A DNA stretch of 13,164 bases, taken from NCBI GenBank assembly GCA_017302755.1, contig JAFLCR010000043.1:1-13164 (forward strand). Reading direction: 5' to 3'. The translations under genes were made by a program, and so were the position numbers. Within the stretch, counting starts at the first letter, position 1; every line of letters starts with the position of its first letter. This DNA comes from Alphaproteobacteria bacterium (GTDB lineage: Bacteria > Pseudomonadota > Alphaproteobacteria > Rickettsiales > JAFLCR01). The notes under the pieces are model-generated. The model saw only the letters and a program-made list of their open reading frames with translations, had not been told where the DNA came from and searched no databases. Positions 1 through 5,504 of this stretch are shown piece by piece.

Positions 1-246
1 GAAGGTTTCTACAAACGGAACAACGATTCTGTCGTTCATTTCCTGTTTGAAGACATATTCGATTTCGAGCTTGAAGGATTCAACCAGCAAAATGTTTTGT
101 TATCGCTGAATCTCTCGGTCGTGCAAGACCCAATGGGCAGCAACCACGCTCTACATGTTGAGCTCGAACATTGCTACCAATTCTCGGGCGAGTTCAGCGC
201 GCGAAGAGCGAAGGTTCTTGGTATTGCCCCTTATGTCGCCCGATAA
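1..246 (+). CDS. Cassette gene 0, 3' part only; possible immunity-type protein
   Basis: Frame 1 is open from the left edge to a TAA at 244-246, giving the last 81 residues of a protein whose start lies outside the window. It ends 3 bases before attC1, as expected of a cassette gene. The visible part is rich in hydrophobic/acidic beta-strand-like stretches: an LEGFNQQNVLL segment, then a strand ending in HALHVELEHC, and a C-terminal segment with SGEFSARRAKVLGI. This pattern recalls the Imm50-like immunity proteins found in polymorphic toxin loci and in integrons. I match it only from memory of the family, so the assignment is tentative. No membrane segment is visible. Confidence 0.7.
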   Translation, partial: EGFYKRNNDSVVHFLFEDIFDFELEGFNQQNVLLSLNLSVVQDPMGSNHALHVELEHCYQFSGEFSARRAKVLGIAPYVAR

Positions 247-249
247 GCT

Positions 250-330
250 GGCTAACTTCCCAGTCAAACCGCGCCTTGCAGGCGCTTGGACGTGCCGCAA
301 GCGGCACGCCATTTACTTTGCACGTTAGGT
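250..330 (+). repeat. attC1 (81-bp type)
   Basis: R'' is GGCTAAC at 250-256 and R' is GTTAGGT at 324-330. Inside are L'' (AGTCAAA) and L' (TTTACT), which pair except for one extra C on the top strand. That places an extrahelical G on the bottom strand, which is the strand the integrase uses. Two nested hairpins follow: GCGCC/GGCGC around a 5-base loop, and GTGCCGC-AA-GCGGCAC. Confidence 0.95.
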
Positions 331-335
331 TGCAA

Positions 336-644
336 ATGCCTCCCACAGCTCGCCTCAGCCTCCGCGTATTTGGCATCGCTCTCGCTGGAGTTCTGTTTGG
401 CGTGCCATACGAGTACTGCATGGACGGCTACGGCTATGGCTTTCCATTTGCTTGGCTTCACCCGTATCACGACAACGATTGGGGCGCTTACGCAATCGAC
501 CCAAATGAAATTGCTGGCACCGCAATCGATTATTTGAACATCGCGCTTTCTCTCGTTCTTTGGGCGATTGCATATTTCCTTGCTTGGCGTTACTTCAAAC
601 GCTCGTCCTCCAACCAAGCTGTTAGCTCCGGAGCAAAGCAGTAG
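336..644 (+). CDS. Cassette gene 1: small membrane protein, unknown function
   Basis: The protein has 102 residues. The longer open frame begins upstream inside gene 0 and attC1, so I place the start at the ATG at 336, six bases after the R' box of attC1. There is no strong Shine-Dalgarno sequence; the AGG of R' is the only candidate. Two hydrophobic segments are visible. One is near the N terminus (about residues 8-23, running into a PYEYCMDGYGYGF stretch) and one is near the C terminus (about 65-84), followed by a basic, Ser-rich tail. The aromatic, Gly/Tyr-rich loop between them should face the periplasm. I do not recognise a family. The gene ends four bases before attC2, and the ends of this cassette are complementary over 11 bp, which confirms its boundaries. 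Confidence 0.7.
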   Translation: MPPTARLSLRVFGIALAGVLFGVPYEYCMDGYGYGFPFAWLHPYHDNDWGAYAIDPNEIAGTAIDYLNIALSLVLWAIAYFLAWRYFKRSSSNQAVSSGAKQ

Positions 645-648
645 TGCA

Positions 649-729
649 ACCTAACATCCCAGTCAAACCGCGCCTTTCAGGCGCTTGGACGTGCCGCAAG
701 CGGCACGCCATTTACTTCGCACGTTAGGC
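649..729 (+). repeat. attC2 (81-bp type)
   Basis: R'' is ACCTAAC at 649-655 and R' is GTTAGGC at 723-729. It is nearly identical to attC1; the loop of the first inner hairpin is TTTCA instead of TTGCA, and the stem is unchanged. Confidence 0.95.
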
Positions 730-1125
730 ATGCAGATGCGCCACCTTGACCAATACAAGCTGTACTTAACAATGGTGGGGCTCGTGGCCGCGGCACGATG
801 GGCGCTAACTTTACTAATGCTGATGATCCTCACTGCACAGATCATCCAGCTCCCAGCAGTTGCTCGGGAGGTATCAGTTGGTTGTATTGTTTTTTTGACC
901 GCCACGGCATTTGGGGCGCTAGGCATATCAATTTTTCTTCGCTGCCCAAGTTGTGGAAAGCGAATGGCCGCAACTTGGAAGATTGAGAATCCAGAATCAC
1001 ATCGAACTATGTCTATGCCTTGGCGTAAACAAATCTTCGATTTCTTTCTTCCCAGTGAAATCGTCAGCCGGGAGGTCTTCTGTGCTCATTGTGCTACTCG
1101 ATACTGCTTGCGTAGCCATGCCTAA
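730..1125 (+). CDS. Cassette gene 2: membrane protein with zinc-ribbon-like tail
   Basis: The protein has 131 residues from the ATG at 730, which directly abuts R' of attC2; an ATG at 736 is the alternative start. Two transmembrane segments are visible (about residues 12-37 and 49-70). They are followed by a soluble tail with two Cys pairs, C72-P-S-C75 and C118-A-H-C121, spaced as in a zinc ribbon. The tail should be cytoplasmic if both helices span the membrane. Metal binding is inferred from the CxxC pairs. I do not recognise a named family. The stop codon TAA (1123-1125) lies inside the R'' box of attC3, so the recombination site supplies the end of the gene. Confidence 0.72.
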   Translation: MQMRHLDQYKLYLTMVGLVAAARWALTLLMLMILTAQIIQLPAVAREVSVGCIVFLTATAFGALGISIFLRCPSCGKRMAATWKIENPESHRTMSMPWRKQIFDFFLPSEIVSREVFCAHCATRYCLRSHA

Positions 1126-1200
1126 CATCCCAGTCAAACCGCGCCTTCAAGGCGCTTGGACGTGCCGCAAGCGGCACGCCATTTACTTTGAACGTTAGAG
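1120..1200 (+). repeat. attC3 (81-bp type)
   Basis: R'' is GCCTAAC at 1120-1126 and contains the stop codon of gene 2. R' is GTTAGAG at 1194-1200. The first inner hairpin loop is TTCAA; the rest matches attC1. Confidence 0.95.
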
Positions 1201-1209
1201 CGCAAATCC

Positions 1210-1539
1210 ATGCCCCCCTCACGCATGAACGGCAATTTTGAGATTCGTCCGCATATTCTCTATGCATCTTTCGGCGCACTGCTATTGGTAAGTAACGCTC
1301 AAGCTGTGGCACCTTCATGCGAGGGAGGCGAGCTTTCAAACGACCAAATTACAAAGATCGCGAATACGGAACTAAGTAAGCGTGGAGCCAAGCGTTACCG
1401 GAATTCCAAAATCTCGATTTTTCCGTTTGAGTGCAACTATGTGTACCGGGAGGAATATTTGCCCGCGACACCAGGGCGATGGTTTGAGGTCGTCATCTCC
1501 CGCGATGGGTCAATTAGGGAATTGGTACCAGGTAAGTAA
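1210..1539 (+). CDS. Cassette gene 3: small secreted protein, unknown function
   Basis: The protein has 109 residues from the ATG at 1210; an in-frame ATG at 1225 would remove five residues and give a more usual signal peptide. A hydrophobic segment, YASFGALLLVS, is followed by NAQA, a good signal peptidase I site after residue 32. The mature protein has about 77 residues and two cysteines that could form a disulfide. A segment reading RWFEVVISRDGSI looks like a beta-hairpin ending. I infer export to the periplasm. The family is not recognised. The cassette ends match as GTTAGAGCGC and GCGCTCTAAC, a perfect 10-bp inverted pair. Confidence 0.72.
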   Translation: MPPSRMNGNFEIRPHILYASFGALLLVSNAQAVAPSCEGGELSNDQITKIANTELSKRGAKRYRNSKISIFPFECNYVYREEYLPATPGRWFEVVISRDGSIRELVPGK

Positions 1540-1589
1540 CCGGCATCTGAGATAGCCATGACGAAAATCGACACATCTCAAATTCAGCG

Positions 1590-1670
1590 CTCTAACTATC
1601 CAGTCAAACCGCGCCTTGCAGGCGCTTGGACGTGCCGCAAGCGGCACGCCATTTACTTTGCACGTTAGAG
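1590..1670 (+). repeat. attC4 (81-bp type)
   Basis: R'' is CTCTAAC at 1590-1596, departing from RYYYAAC at its first base. R' is GTTAGAG at 1664-1670. The inner part is the same as in attC1. Confidence 0.95.
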
Positions 1671-1675
1671 ATCGA

Positions 1676-2173
1676 ATGCGTGCTCGAAACGACGTTTGCC
1701 ACAACTTCATTGCCATTTTTTGTGGGGCTATCTGGGTTGCTACTGGGTCGAGTATTTTTTATTCAACCCTTCACGGGTACGAGCTCAGCGCATATTCGTA
1801 CATGCTGGGAGGGTGTGCGCTTATGGGCATCTTCGGGGCTACCGCCTTCATAGCAAAACCGGCCTGGGGGCGATATGTATTTGCACTCGTCCCTCTCGCC
1901 TATCTCGTGGTTTTTGTCGCAAATTTCTATACAACCTCGGTTCGGTGGCAACTGGACGACGCATCAACTGCTCAGGCTGTTTTTAAAGCGCTGCGCTGGC
2001 GATGGCAGATGATTGAAATCGACTTTCAGAGGGGGCGCTCATGGCAAGGAATAGCTATCTTCTTCTACGAATTCGTAATGCCGTTGCTTCAACTGACCGT
2101 TCTCTTCTTCTCTGCGCGCTCTCTAACATTCCGCTCCAACGGATGTGCCGCAAGCGGCACCCCGTTGAGCTAG
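1676..2173 (+). CDS. Cassette gene 4: four-helix membrane protein that reads through attC5
   Basis: The protein has 165 residues from the ATG at 1676, six bases after attC4; the longer frame begins inside attC4 and is not credible. Four hydrophobic segments are visible (about residues 10-32, 41-61, 67-87 and 125-146). A charged loop rich in Trp and Arg lies between the third and fourth. The function is unknown. The frame has no stop before the recombination site. The last residues (SLTFRSNGCAASGTPLS) are encoded by attC5 itself and the stop is at 2171-2173, inside the L' half. The C terminus would therefore change whenever the cassette is excised or its neighbour replaced. Confidence 0.68.
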   Translation: MRARNDVCHNFIAIFCGAIWVATGSSIFYSTLHGYELSAYSYMLGGCALMGIFGATAFIAKPAWGRYVFALVPLAYLVVFVANFYTTSVRWQLDDASTAQAVFKALRWRWQMIEIDFQRGRSWQGIAIFFYEFVMPLLQLTVLFFSARSLTFRSNGCAASGTPLS

Positions 2174-2183
2174 CACGTTAGGT
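2121..2183 (+). repeat. attC5 (63-bp type)
   Basis: R'' is CTCTAAC at 2121-2127 and R' is GTTAGGT at 2177-2183. L'' GCTCCAACGG pairs with L' CCGTTGAGC, leaving one extra C on the top strand. There is a single inner hairpin, TGCCGC-AA-GCGGCA. It is the same type as attC12. Confidence 0.93.
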
Positions 2184-2191
2184 GTTTGCAT

Positions 2192-2452
2192 ATGCGAGCC
2201 TATTCGTCCAACGAAGAGCTGTTCCAACACATTCGTGATCTGGCTGCTCAATTACAGCACGATGGTCAGGCTGCGGCCTCCCAATCACTCAAAGAAGGTC
2301 TGTCTTCTTTCAACGGTCTTACCGATGGTTGGGCGTTGCTAACGGAGTCCATCACCCATGCAATCCAATTGTGCGGGGACTCCCTGCAATCGGAACTTTC
2401 ATCTCAGTTAAATGATGTTCTCGCTGTAGTAAAAGGCGTGGTCTTCCGGTGA
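2192..2452 (+). CDS. Cassette gene 5: small helical soluble protein
   Basis: The protein has 86 residues from the ATG at 2192; a TTG two codons earlier is also in frame but less likely. The sequence is almost entirely predicted helix, with heptad-like spacing (HIRDLAAQLQHDG, then SLKEGLSSF, then a LLTESITHAI helix and a Leu/Val-rich C terminus). There is no signal peptide or membrane segment, so it should be cytoplasmic. Similar short helical proteins occur in other integron arrays and on chromosomes without a known function. Cassette ends match over 9 bp. Length and codon use support a real gene. Confidence 0.72.
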   Translation: MRAYSSNEELFQHIRDLAAQLQHDGQAAASQSLKEGLSSFNGLTDGWALLTESITHAIQLCGDSLQSELSSQLNDVLAVVKGVVFR

Positions 2453-2468
2453 GTACGACACCATTCAC

Positions 2469-2549
2469 ACCTAACATCCCAGTCAAACCGCGCCTTGCAG
2501 GCGCTTGGACGTGCCGCAAGCGGCACGCCATTTACTTTGAACGTTAGGC
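2469..2549 (+). repeat. attC6 (81-bp type)
   Basis: R'' is ACCTAAC at 2469-2475 and R' is GTTAGGC at 2543-2549. It is identical in plan to attC1, with TTTGAAC next to R'. Confidence 0.95.
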
Positions 2550-2557
2550 ATTTTCAA

Positions 2558-2875
2558 ATGGCCCGCCTTTGCGTTTCTGTAGGCATTCCACTCACGGTTG
2601 GGTTTGTTACCGTTTACCTTCTGCCGCCACAGTGGCTTGTTCCTATATCTACGGTTGCTGCCATTCTCTGTGTCATCTTTGCAACCATCGCCCGATTTGA
2701 AACCAGAACGGAACCACCATCCAATCGTGTAACCGGCATCTTATTGTTGGTTGCAAATCTGCCTGAGCAACCTCTCGCTAAAGTGAAGGAAGGTTGGGCG
2801 CTCTCATGGTTTTACGCGTCAGCCGCATTTCTTGTCTCGCTCGGCGTTTCTGTAATGGCGCTTGCAAATGCCTAA
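2558..2875 (+). CDS. Cassette gene 6: three-helix membrane protein, unknown function
   Basis: The protein has 105 residues from the ATG at 2558, eight bases after attC6; the upstream extension runs through attC6 and is rejected. Three hydrophobic segments are visible (about residues 4-22, 27-45 and 82-102). The loop between the second and third is polar and contains RFETRTEPPSNRV. No catalytic motif is seen. The stop TAA (2873-2875) is part of R'' of attC7, as in gene 2. Cassette ends are complementary over 11 bp. Confidence 0.7.
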   Translation: MARLCVSVGIPLTVGFVTVYLLPPQWLVPISTVAAILCVIFATIARFETRTEPPSNRVTGILLLVANLPEQPLAKVKEGWALSWFYASAAFLVSLGVSVMALANA

Positions 2876-2950
2876 CATCGCACTCAAAATCGCTCCCTCC
2901 GGTCGCTTGGACGCGCCGCAAGCGGCGCGCCATTTAGTTCAACGTTAGAC
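2870..2950 (+). repeat. attC7 (81-bp, diverged)
   Basis: R'' is GCCTAAC at 2870-2876 and R' is GTTAGAC at 2944-2950. L'' ACTCAAA pairs with L' TTTAGT plus one extra C. The inner arm is GCGCCGC-AA-GCGGCGC, and the first arm is replaced by CGCTCCCTCCGGTCGC-like sequence. It has the same length as the main type but many substitutions. Confidence 0.93.
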
Positions 2951-2954
2951 ATCC

Positions 2955-3392
2955 GTGTACAGACTCGCGCCAGTTCTTCTCGTACTTCTGATCGGTTGCG
3001 GTCAGCAAGTCGATCTTGAGTGGCGAAATATGGAAGAAGAATTGAACTCTATTGTCGCTGTACTAGGTGCCTCGCACTTCCAACTTGCGGCGCCAAGTAT
3101 CAAGAGGGAAAACGTTTTACTAGGTGCTCAGCTTCAAATCGACGAAGCAGCGACAACCCAAAAAAGGATCGATGAAGTACTTGCATCTCATGGCTACACA
3201 CGCAAAACCAGAAGCACGTTTGAAAGCGCCGGAGAGAACTGGATTTACTGCCATGAGAGCAAACCTCATCGTTCAGCAATATGGTCGATTTCCAAGAGTG
3301 AAAAAACCGCCTATCTAGGTCTTCGAGCAACAGGATTCAATCGGCAATATGCGTTTTGTGGCGCGGCCAAACCTTTCTCCACGCAAGAATAG
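2955..3392 (+). CDS. Cassette gene 7: lipoprotein, unknown function
   Basis: The protein has 145 residues from the GTG at 2955, four bases after attC7. The N terminus MYRLAPVLLVLLIGC is a clear lipoprotein signal: a hydrophobic core, then the lipobox L12-I13-G14-C15. Residue 16 is Gly, not Asp, which favours the outer membrane. The mature part is soluble, with a helical EELNSIVAVLGASH region and two later cysteines (in the WIYCHES and YAFCGA segments) that may form a disulfide. The GTG start is chosen because it gives the complete signal sequence; no ATG would. The family is not recognised. Cassette ends match over 9 bp. Confidence 0.78.
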   Translation: MYRLAPVLLVLLIGCGQQVDLEWRNMEEELNSIVAVLGASHFQLAAPSIKRENVLLGAQLQIDEAATTQKRIDEVLASHGYTRKTRSTFESAGENWIYCHESKPHRSAIWSISKSEKTAYLGLRATGFNRQYAFCGAAKPFSTQE

Positions 3393-3402
3393 GTGTCGTA
3401 AT

Positions 3403-3483
3403 GTCTAACATCCCAGTCAAACCGCGCCTTGCAGGCGCTTGGACGTGCCGCAAGCGGCACGCCATTTACTTTGCACGTTATGT
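3403..3483 (+). repeat. attC8 (81-bp type)
   Basis: R'' is GTCTAAC at 3403-3409 and R' is GTTATGT at 3477-3483. The R' departs from GTTRRRY (a T at the fifth position), but the same change is mirrored in R'' of attC9. Confidence 0.94.
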
Positions 3484-3498
3484 GTGAAGGACTCTGCA

Positions 3499-3915
3499 GT
3501 GTCTGAAACCTCAGTAGAAATGAATGATCTTATGTTTGCAGCGCTAGATCATGCGATTGCGAGCATTGAAAATGCTGGGCCTCTAGTCCCATTTACAATG
3601 ACTATCAGCAAGGCTGGAGATAAAAAACTAACGCGCTTCGCGTTAGAGATGCTTGAGCAAGGCCTAGAAGCCGCGCAAGCACACATCCAGAATGAGAAAG
3701 AAAATCTTAAGCTCTACGCAATAGCTTGGGATGGCTATATCACTATTGAAGGCAAGAAATGGGACTCCATTTTTGTAGAGGCCGGCGAGCTTAGTACAGA
3801 ACAAGGCGTTATCTTGTCGCAACGGTATGAGAAAAAAGGCCTCTTCAAAAGAAAGAATTTTCCGGCAGGCAATCCAGCGCTGATAGAGCGTCCCACCTCA
3901 AAGCTTCACACATAA
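3499..3915 (+). CDS. Cassette gene 8: conserved soluble hypothetical protein
   Basis: The protein has 138 residues from the GTG at 3499. The start is decided by GAAGGA at 3486-3491, a good Shine-Dalgarno sequence seven bases upstream; an internal ATG at 3520 lacks one. The sequence has the plan ALDHAIASIENAGPLVPF, then a TRFALEMLEQGLEAAQ helix, then AIAWDGYITIEGKKWD, and ends with NPALIE. I recall chromosomal proteins of bacteria with this order and no assigned function, so I give none. There is no signal or membrane segment. The stop TAA (3913-3915) lies in R'' of attC9. The cassette ends are complementary over 13 bp, the longest here. A perfect hairpin with attC-like ends lies within the gene at 3628-3646. 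Confidence 0.78.
   Translation: MSETSVEMNDLMFAALDHAIASIENAGPLVPFTMTISKAGDKKLTRFALEMLEQGLEAAQAHIQNEKENLKLYAIAWDGYITIEGKKWDSIFVEAGELSTEQGVILSQRYEKKGLFKRKNFPAGNPALIERPTSKLHT
3628..3646. repeat. Perfect short hairpin with R-box-like ends inside gene 8
   Basis: CTAACGCG-CTT-CGCGTTAG: 8-bp perfect stem and a 3-base loop, with CTAAC and GTTAG at its ends as in attC core boxes. It is in the coding sequence of gene 8 (residues around LTRFAL). There are no L boxes and no extrahelical base, so it is not a proper attC. Confidence 0.6.
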
Positions 3916-3986
3916 CAATTGGTTCAAGTCGCTCGCTCCGCTCACTCGGGACCGGCTAAAGCCGGCCCCTTAACCAAACGTTAGGC
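3910..3986 (+). repeat. attC9 (77-bp, Vibrio-like type)
   Basis: R'' is ACATAAC at 3910-3916 and R' is GTTAGGC at 3980-3986. L'' TTGGTTCAAG pairs with L' CTTAACCAA, leaving one extra C. The inner region has a GCCGGC-type hairpin around CTAAAG. The inner sequence is unrelated to the 81-bp family, so this cassette was probably acquired from elsewhere. Confidence 0.93.
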
Positions 3987-3992
3987 GCTTTC

Positions 3993-4337
3993 GTGATCCT
4001 CGACGAACTAGCATCGTCCATTAAAGCAGCGTCCTCCGATCCAGTGGCGATCAAGCTTGCCGATCTACTTTCACAATGGAAAGATGACGATTCAAATGTT
4101 GAAGATCTTGAGTATTGGGTTGAGCGCTACATAGGCAACACTTGGATTTCTAGCGAAGAAGAACACAAACAAATTTACCGTCTGTGGTCCCAGTTTAAGA
4201 GCGATGCCGTGAAGTGTGTTCGGGGCATGACAATGAACGAAAGGCTATTTCGCTTTGGCCTCATGGATCGCTTTGATACAGCTCGGACAGAGCAAGAAAG
4301 AAAGACCATCTATGCCAAATTGTTGGCAAGCCCCTAA
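3993..4337 (+). CDS. Cassette gene 9: small soluble acidic protein
   Basis: The protein has 114 residues from the GTG at 3993, six bases after attC9; no ATG is available in frame until far inside. It is helical and acidic (KWKDDDS-like and SSEEEHKQ stretches in a Trp-containing context), with no membrane segment or signal, so it is probably cytoplasmic. The family is not recognised. The stop TAA (4335-4337) lies in the R'' box of attC10. The cassette ends match with one mismatch (AAGC, a changed base, then CCTAAC). Confidence 0.7.
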   Translation: MILDELASSIKAASSDPVAIKLADLLSQWKDDDSNVEDLEYWVERYIGNTWISSEEEHKQIYRLWSQFKSDAVKCVRGMTMNERLFRFGLMDRFDTARTEQERKTIYAKLLASP

Positions 4338-4421
4338 CACTACAGTCGAGCGGGACAGCCACAAGCTGCGCTTGTGGTTCCCTCCGCTTCGCTCCGGCTG
4401 CCCCTCACTTCCACGTTAGGT
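4332..4421 (+). repeat. attC10 (90-bp type)
   Basis: R'' is CCCTAAC at 4332-4338 and R' is GTTAGGT at 4415-4421. L'' AGTCGAG pairs with L' CTCACT plus one extra C. The inner part contains a perfect hairpin, CCACAAGC-TGC-GCTTGTGG. It is the only site of this architecture here. Confidence 0.92.
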
Positions 4422-4430
4422 GACATTGCT

Positions 4431-4694
4431 GTGGGCCAATACGCATATCTTCTCGGTGGCATTGGCATCGCCATATTGTTTTTTGTCGTATTGTTTTTCT
4501 ATCAGCGTAATCGCTCCGACAACACTCGTTCGCTAGCTGACTACATTCTTCTTTGGCCACTCATATTCGACGCAGATAAGAACAAAAGAAATGGTCGTTT
4601 TCTTACAACACGAGAGTGGCTCGGTTGGGGAGTAGTGCTCCTGATAATTGTTTTAGCAATAGTCCTTGGCCCATCACCACATCGAAGGGGCTAA
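4431..4694 (+). CDS. Cassette gene 10: two-helix membrane protein
   Basis: The protein has 87 residues from the GTG at 4431. The longer open frame starts inside attC10, so the first in-frame start after the R' box is preferred. Two transmembrane segments are visible (about residues 6-24 and 63-80). A polar middle part contains FYQRNRSDNTRS, then LWPLIFDADKNKRNG. Both termini probably lie on the same side of the membrane. No known motif is seen. Ten bases separate the stop from attC11, and the cassette ends are complementary over 11 bp. Confidence 0.62.
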   Translation: MGQYAYLLGGIGIAILFFVVLFFYQRNRSDNTRSLADYILLWPLIFDADKNKRNGRFLTTREWLGWGVVLLIIVLAIVLGPSPHRRG

Positions 4695-4704
4695 CCTGAG
4701 TGTC

Positions 4705-4785
4705 ACCTAACATCCCAGTCAAACCGCGCCTTTCAGGCGCTTGGACGTGCCGCAAGCGGCACGCCATTTACTTTGAACGTTAGAT
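4705..4785 (+). repeat. attC11 (81-bp type)
   Basis: R'' is ACCTAAC at 4705-4711 and R' is GTTAGAT at 4779-4785. The first inner loop is TTTCA. The minus-strand gene of the next cassette runs into this site and stops in it. Confidence 0.95.
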
Positions 4786-5021
4786 GCCTTGAAATGTTCA
4801 TGTCGAATCTGCCGCATGTCTTCTTGCATCCGCTCAATCGCTTCAACAACGTCGTCCATTTCGGCCCGCACGTCATCCATGTTCGTGCGCTCCGGTCGGT
4901 CTGGGTGGTAGTTGAACCAGCCAAACCGCTCCGCCTTGCATAGCGCCTGCTGCAATTCGGCGCATTCTTCGATCAGTCGCGTGATTGGGCTGCCCACATG
5001 CTTGTATATCGGGTGGCTCAT
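4719..5021 (-). CDS. Cassette gene 11, reversed: MazG-like nucleotide pyrophosphohydrolase
   Basis: The protein has 100 residues from the ATG at 5021, preceded on the minus strand by a GGAAAG stretch at Shine-Dalgarno distance. It carries the all-alpha NTP-pyrophosphohydrolase signature: E18-E19-C-A-E22 in one helix and E54-x-x-D57 in the other, which bind Mg2+ in the MazG/dUTPase-like superfamily. Such enzymes hydrolyse non-canonical or excess NTPs to NMP and pyrophosphate. A MazG subtype has been described from a Vibrio integron cassette, so the context fits. The gene is opposite to the array and cannot use an upstream array promoter. It has no stop before attC11: residues 80-100 (SNVQSKWRAACGTSK and onward) are encoded by the recombination site, with the stop at 4719-4721. 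The substrate cannot be told from sequence. Confidence 0.8.
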   Translation of the reverse strand: MSHPIYKHVGSPITRLIEECAELQQALCKAERFGWFNYHPDRPERTNMDDVRAEMDDVVEAIERMQEDMRQIRHEHFKASNVQSKWRAACGTSKRLKGAV

Positions 5022-5047
5022 GTTTTTTTCTTTCCGGTGCGCTCGGC

Positions 5048-5110
5048 ACCTAACATTCCGCTCCACCGGATCGTCCGCAAGCGGCCTCCCGGTGAGCTTC
5101 AGCGTTAGAC
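5048..5110 (+). repeat. attC12 (63-bp type)
   Basis: R'' is ACCTAAC at 5048-5054 and R' is GTTAGAC at 5104-5110. L'' GCTCCACCGG pairs with L' CCGGTGAGC, leaving one extra C on the top strand. The inner arm is GTCCGC-AA-GCGG, shorter than in attC5. Confidence 0.93.
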
Positions 5111-5114
5111 GGCA

Positions 5115-5417
5115 ATGAGTCCATCGACGGTCCTCGGATTTGCGGTTCTGTTATTGGGCGTTGTTCTTCAGCCCATTGGCTGGATGTACGTTCATTGGCT
5201 CACGCCGTTCTCAGCAATAGCCATCGCGGTAGGCGTGACGTTGTTGTTTATCGCATACCGTCAGTCGCGTGAAAGTAGCGGCTCCGGGGGCAGTTCCATC
5301 CACTCTGGCAAGGACCTGCCAGGTGACATCCATGGCTACAGTGGCCAGCAGCACGGCGGGAGGTCATCATCTTGGGAATCCCACCATTCCTCGGCAGGGG
5401 AGAGCAGTGGTGACTGA
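5115..5417 (+). CDS. Cassette gene 12: two-helix membrane protein with Ser/Gly tail
   Basis: The protein has 100 residues from the ATG at 5115, four bases after attC12. Two hydrophobic helices (about residues 6-26 and 32-48) are followed by a low-complexity hydrophilic tail from about residue 52 to the end, rich in Ser, Gly and His (SSGSGGSSIH, then GYSGQQHGGRSSS, then HHSSAGESSGD). The tail should be disordered and could bind metal through its histidines. That role is speculative. About 60 bases separate the stop from the attC scar, with no further gene. Confidence 0.68.
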   Translation: MSPSTVLGFAVLLLGVVLQPIGWMYVHWLTPFSAIAIAVGVTLLFIAYRQSRESSGSGGSSIHSGKDLPGDIHGYSGQQHGGRSSSWESHHSSAGESSGD

Positions 5418-5480
5418 GTTTCACCTGCATCAAGCCACCGGCTGCTGCAAACTGGGTTCCGTCGTAGTTGCCGTGGTGCC

Positions 5481-5499
5481 GTCTAATTCAACGTTAGCC
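5481..5499 (+). repeat. attC13 scar: collapsed recombination site
   Basis: The sequence GTCTAA-TTCAAC-GTTAGCC holds an R''-like half fused directly to the end of an L'/R' half, with the whole inner part missing. The bases before it, TGCCGTCTAA (5477-5486), are complementary to the start of the same cassette (GTTAGACGGCA), so the left half is the true end of cassette 12. The right half, TTCAACGTTAG, matches the end of attC7. Deletion inside the site is the simplest explanation. Confidence 0.8.
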
Positions 5500-5504
5500 G
5501 TCAC

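Noticed and set aside
1626..1853. Open frames starting in attC with peptides such as MDVPQAARHLL
   Set aside because: The same peptide recurs at several sites because the attC is repeated; these are translations of the recombination site in frames other than the real gene.
250..4785. CRISPR array because of evenly repeated near-identical units
   Set aside because: Spacing is hundreds of bases with genes between, and the repeats have attC core boxes and L stems.
4912..5118. Plus-strand gene in cassette 11
   Set aside because: It overlaps the MazG-like gene in antisense and runs across attC12; the minus-strand frame has the recognisable motif.
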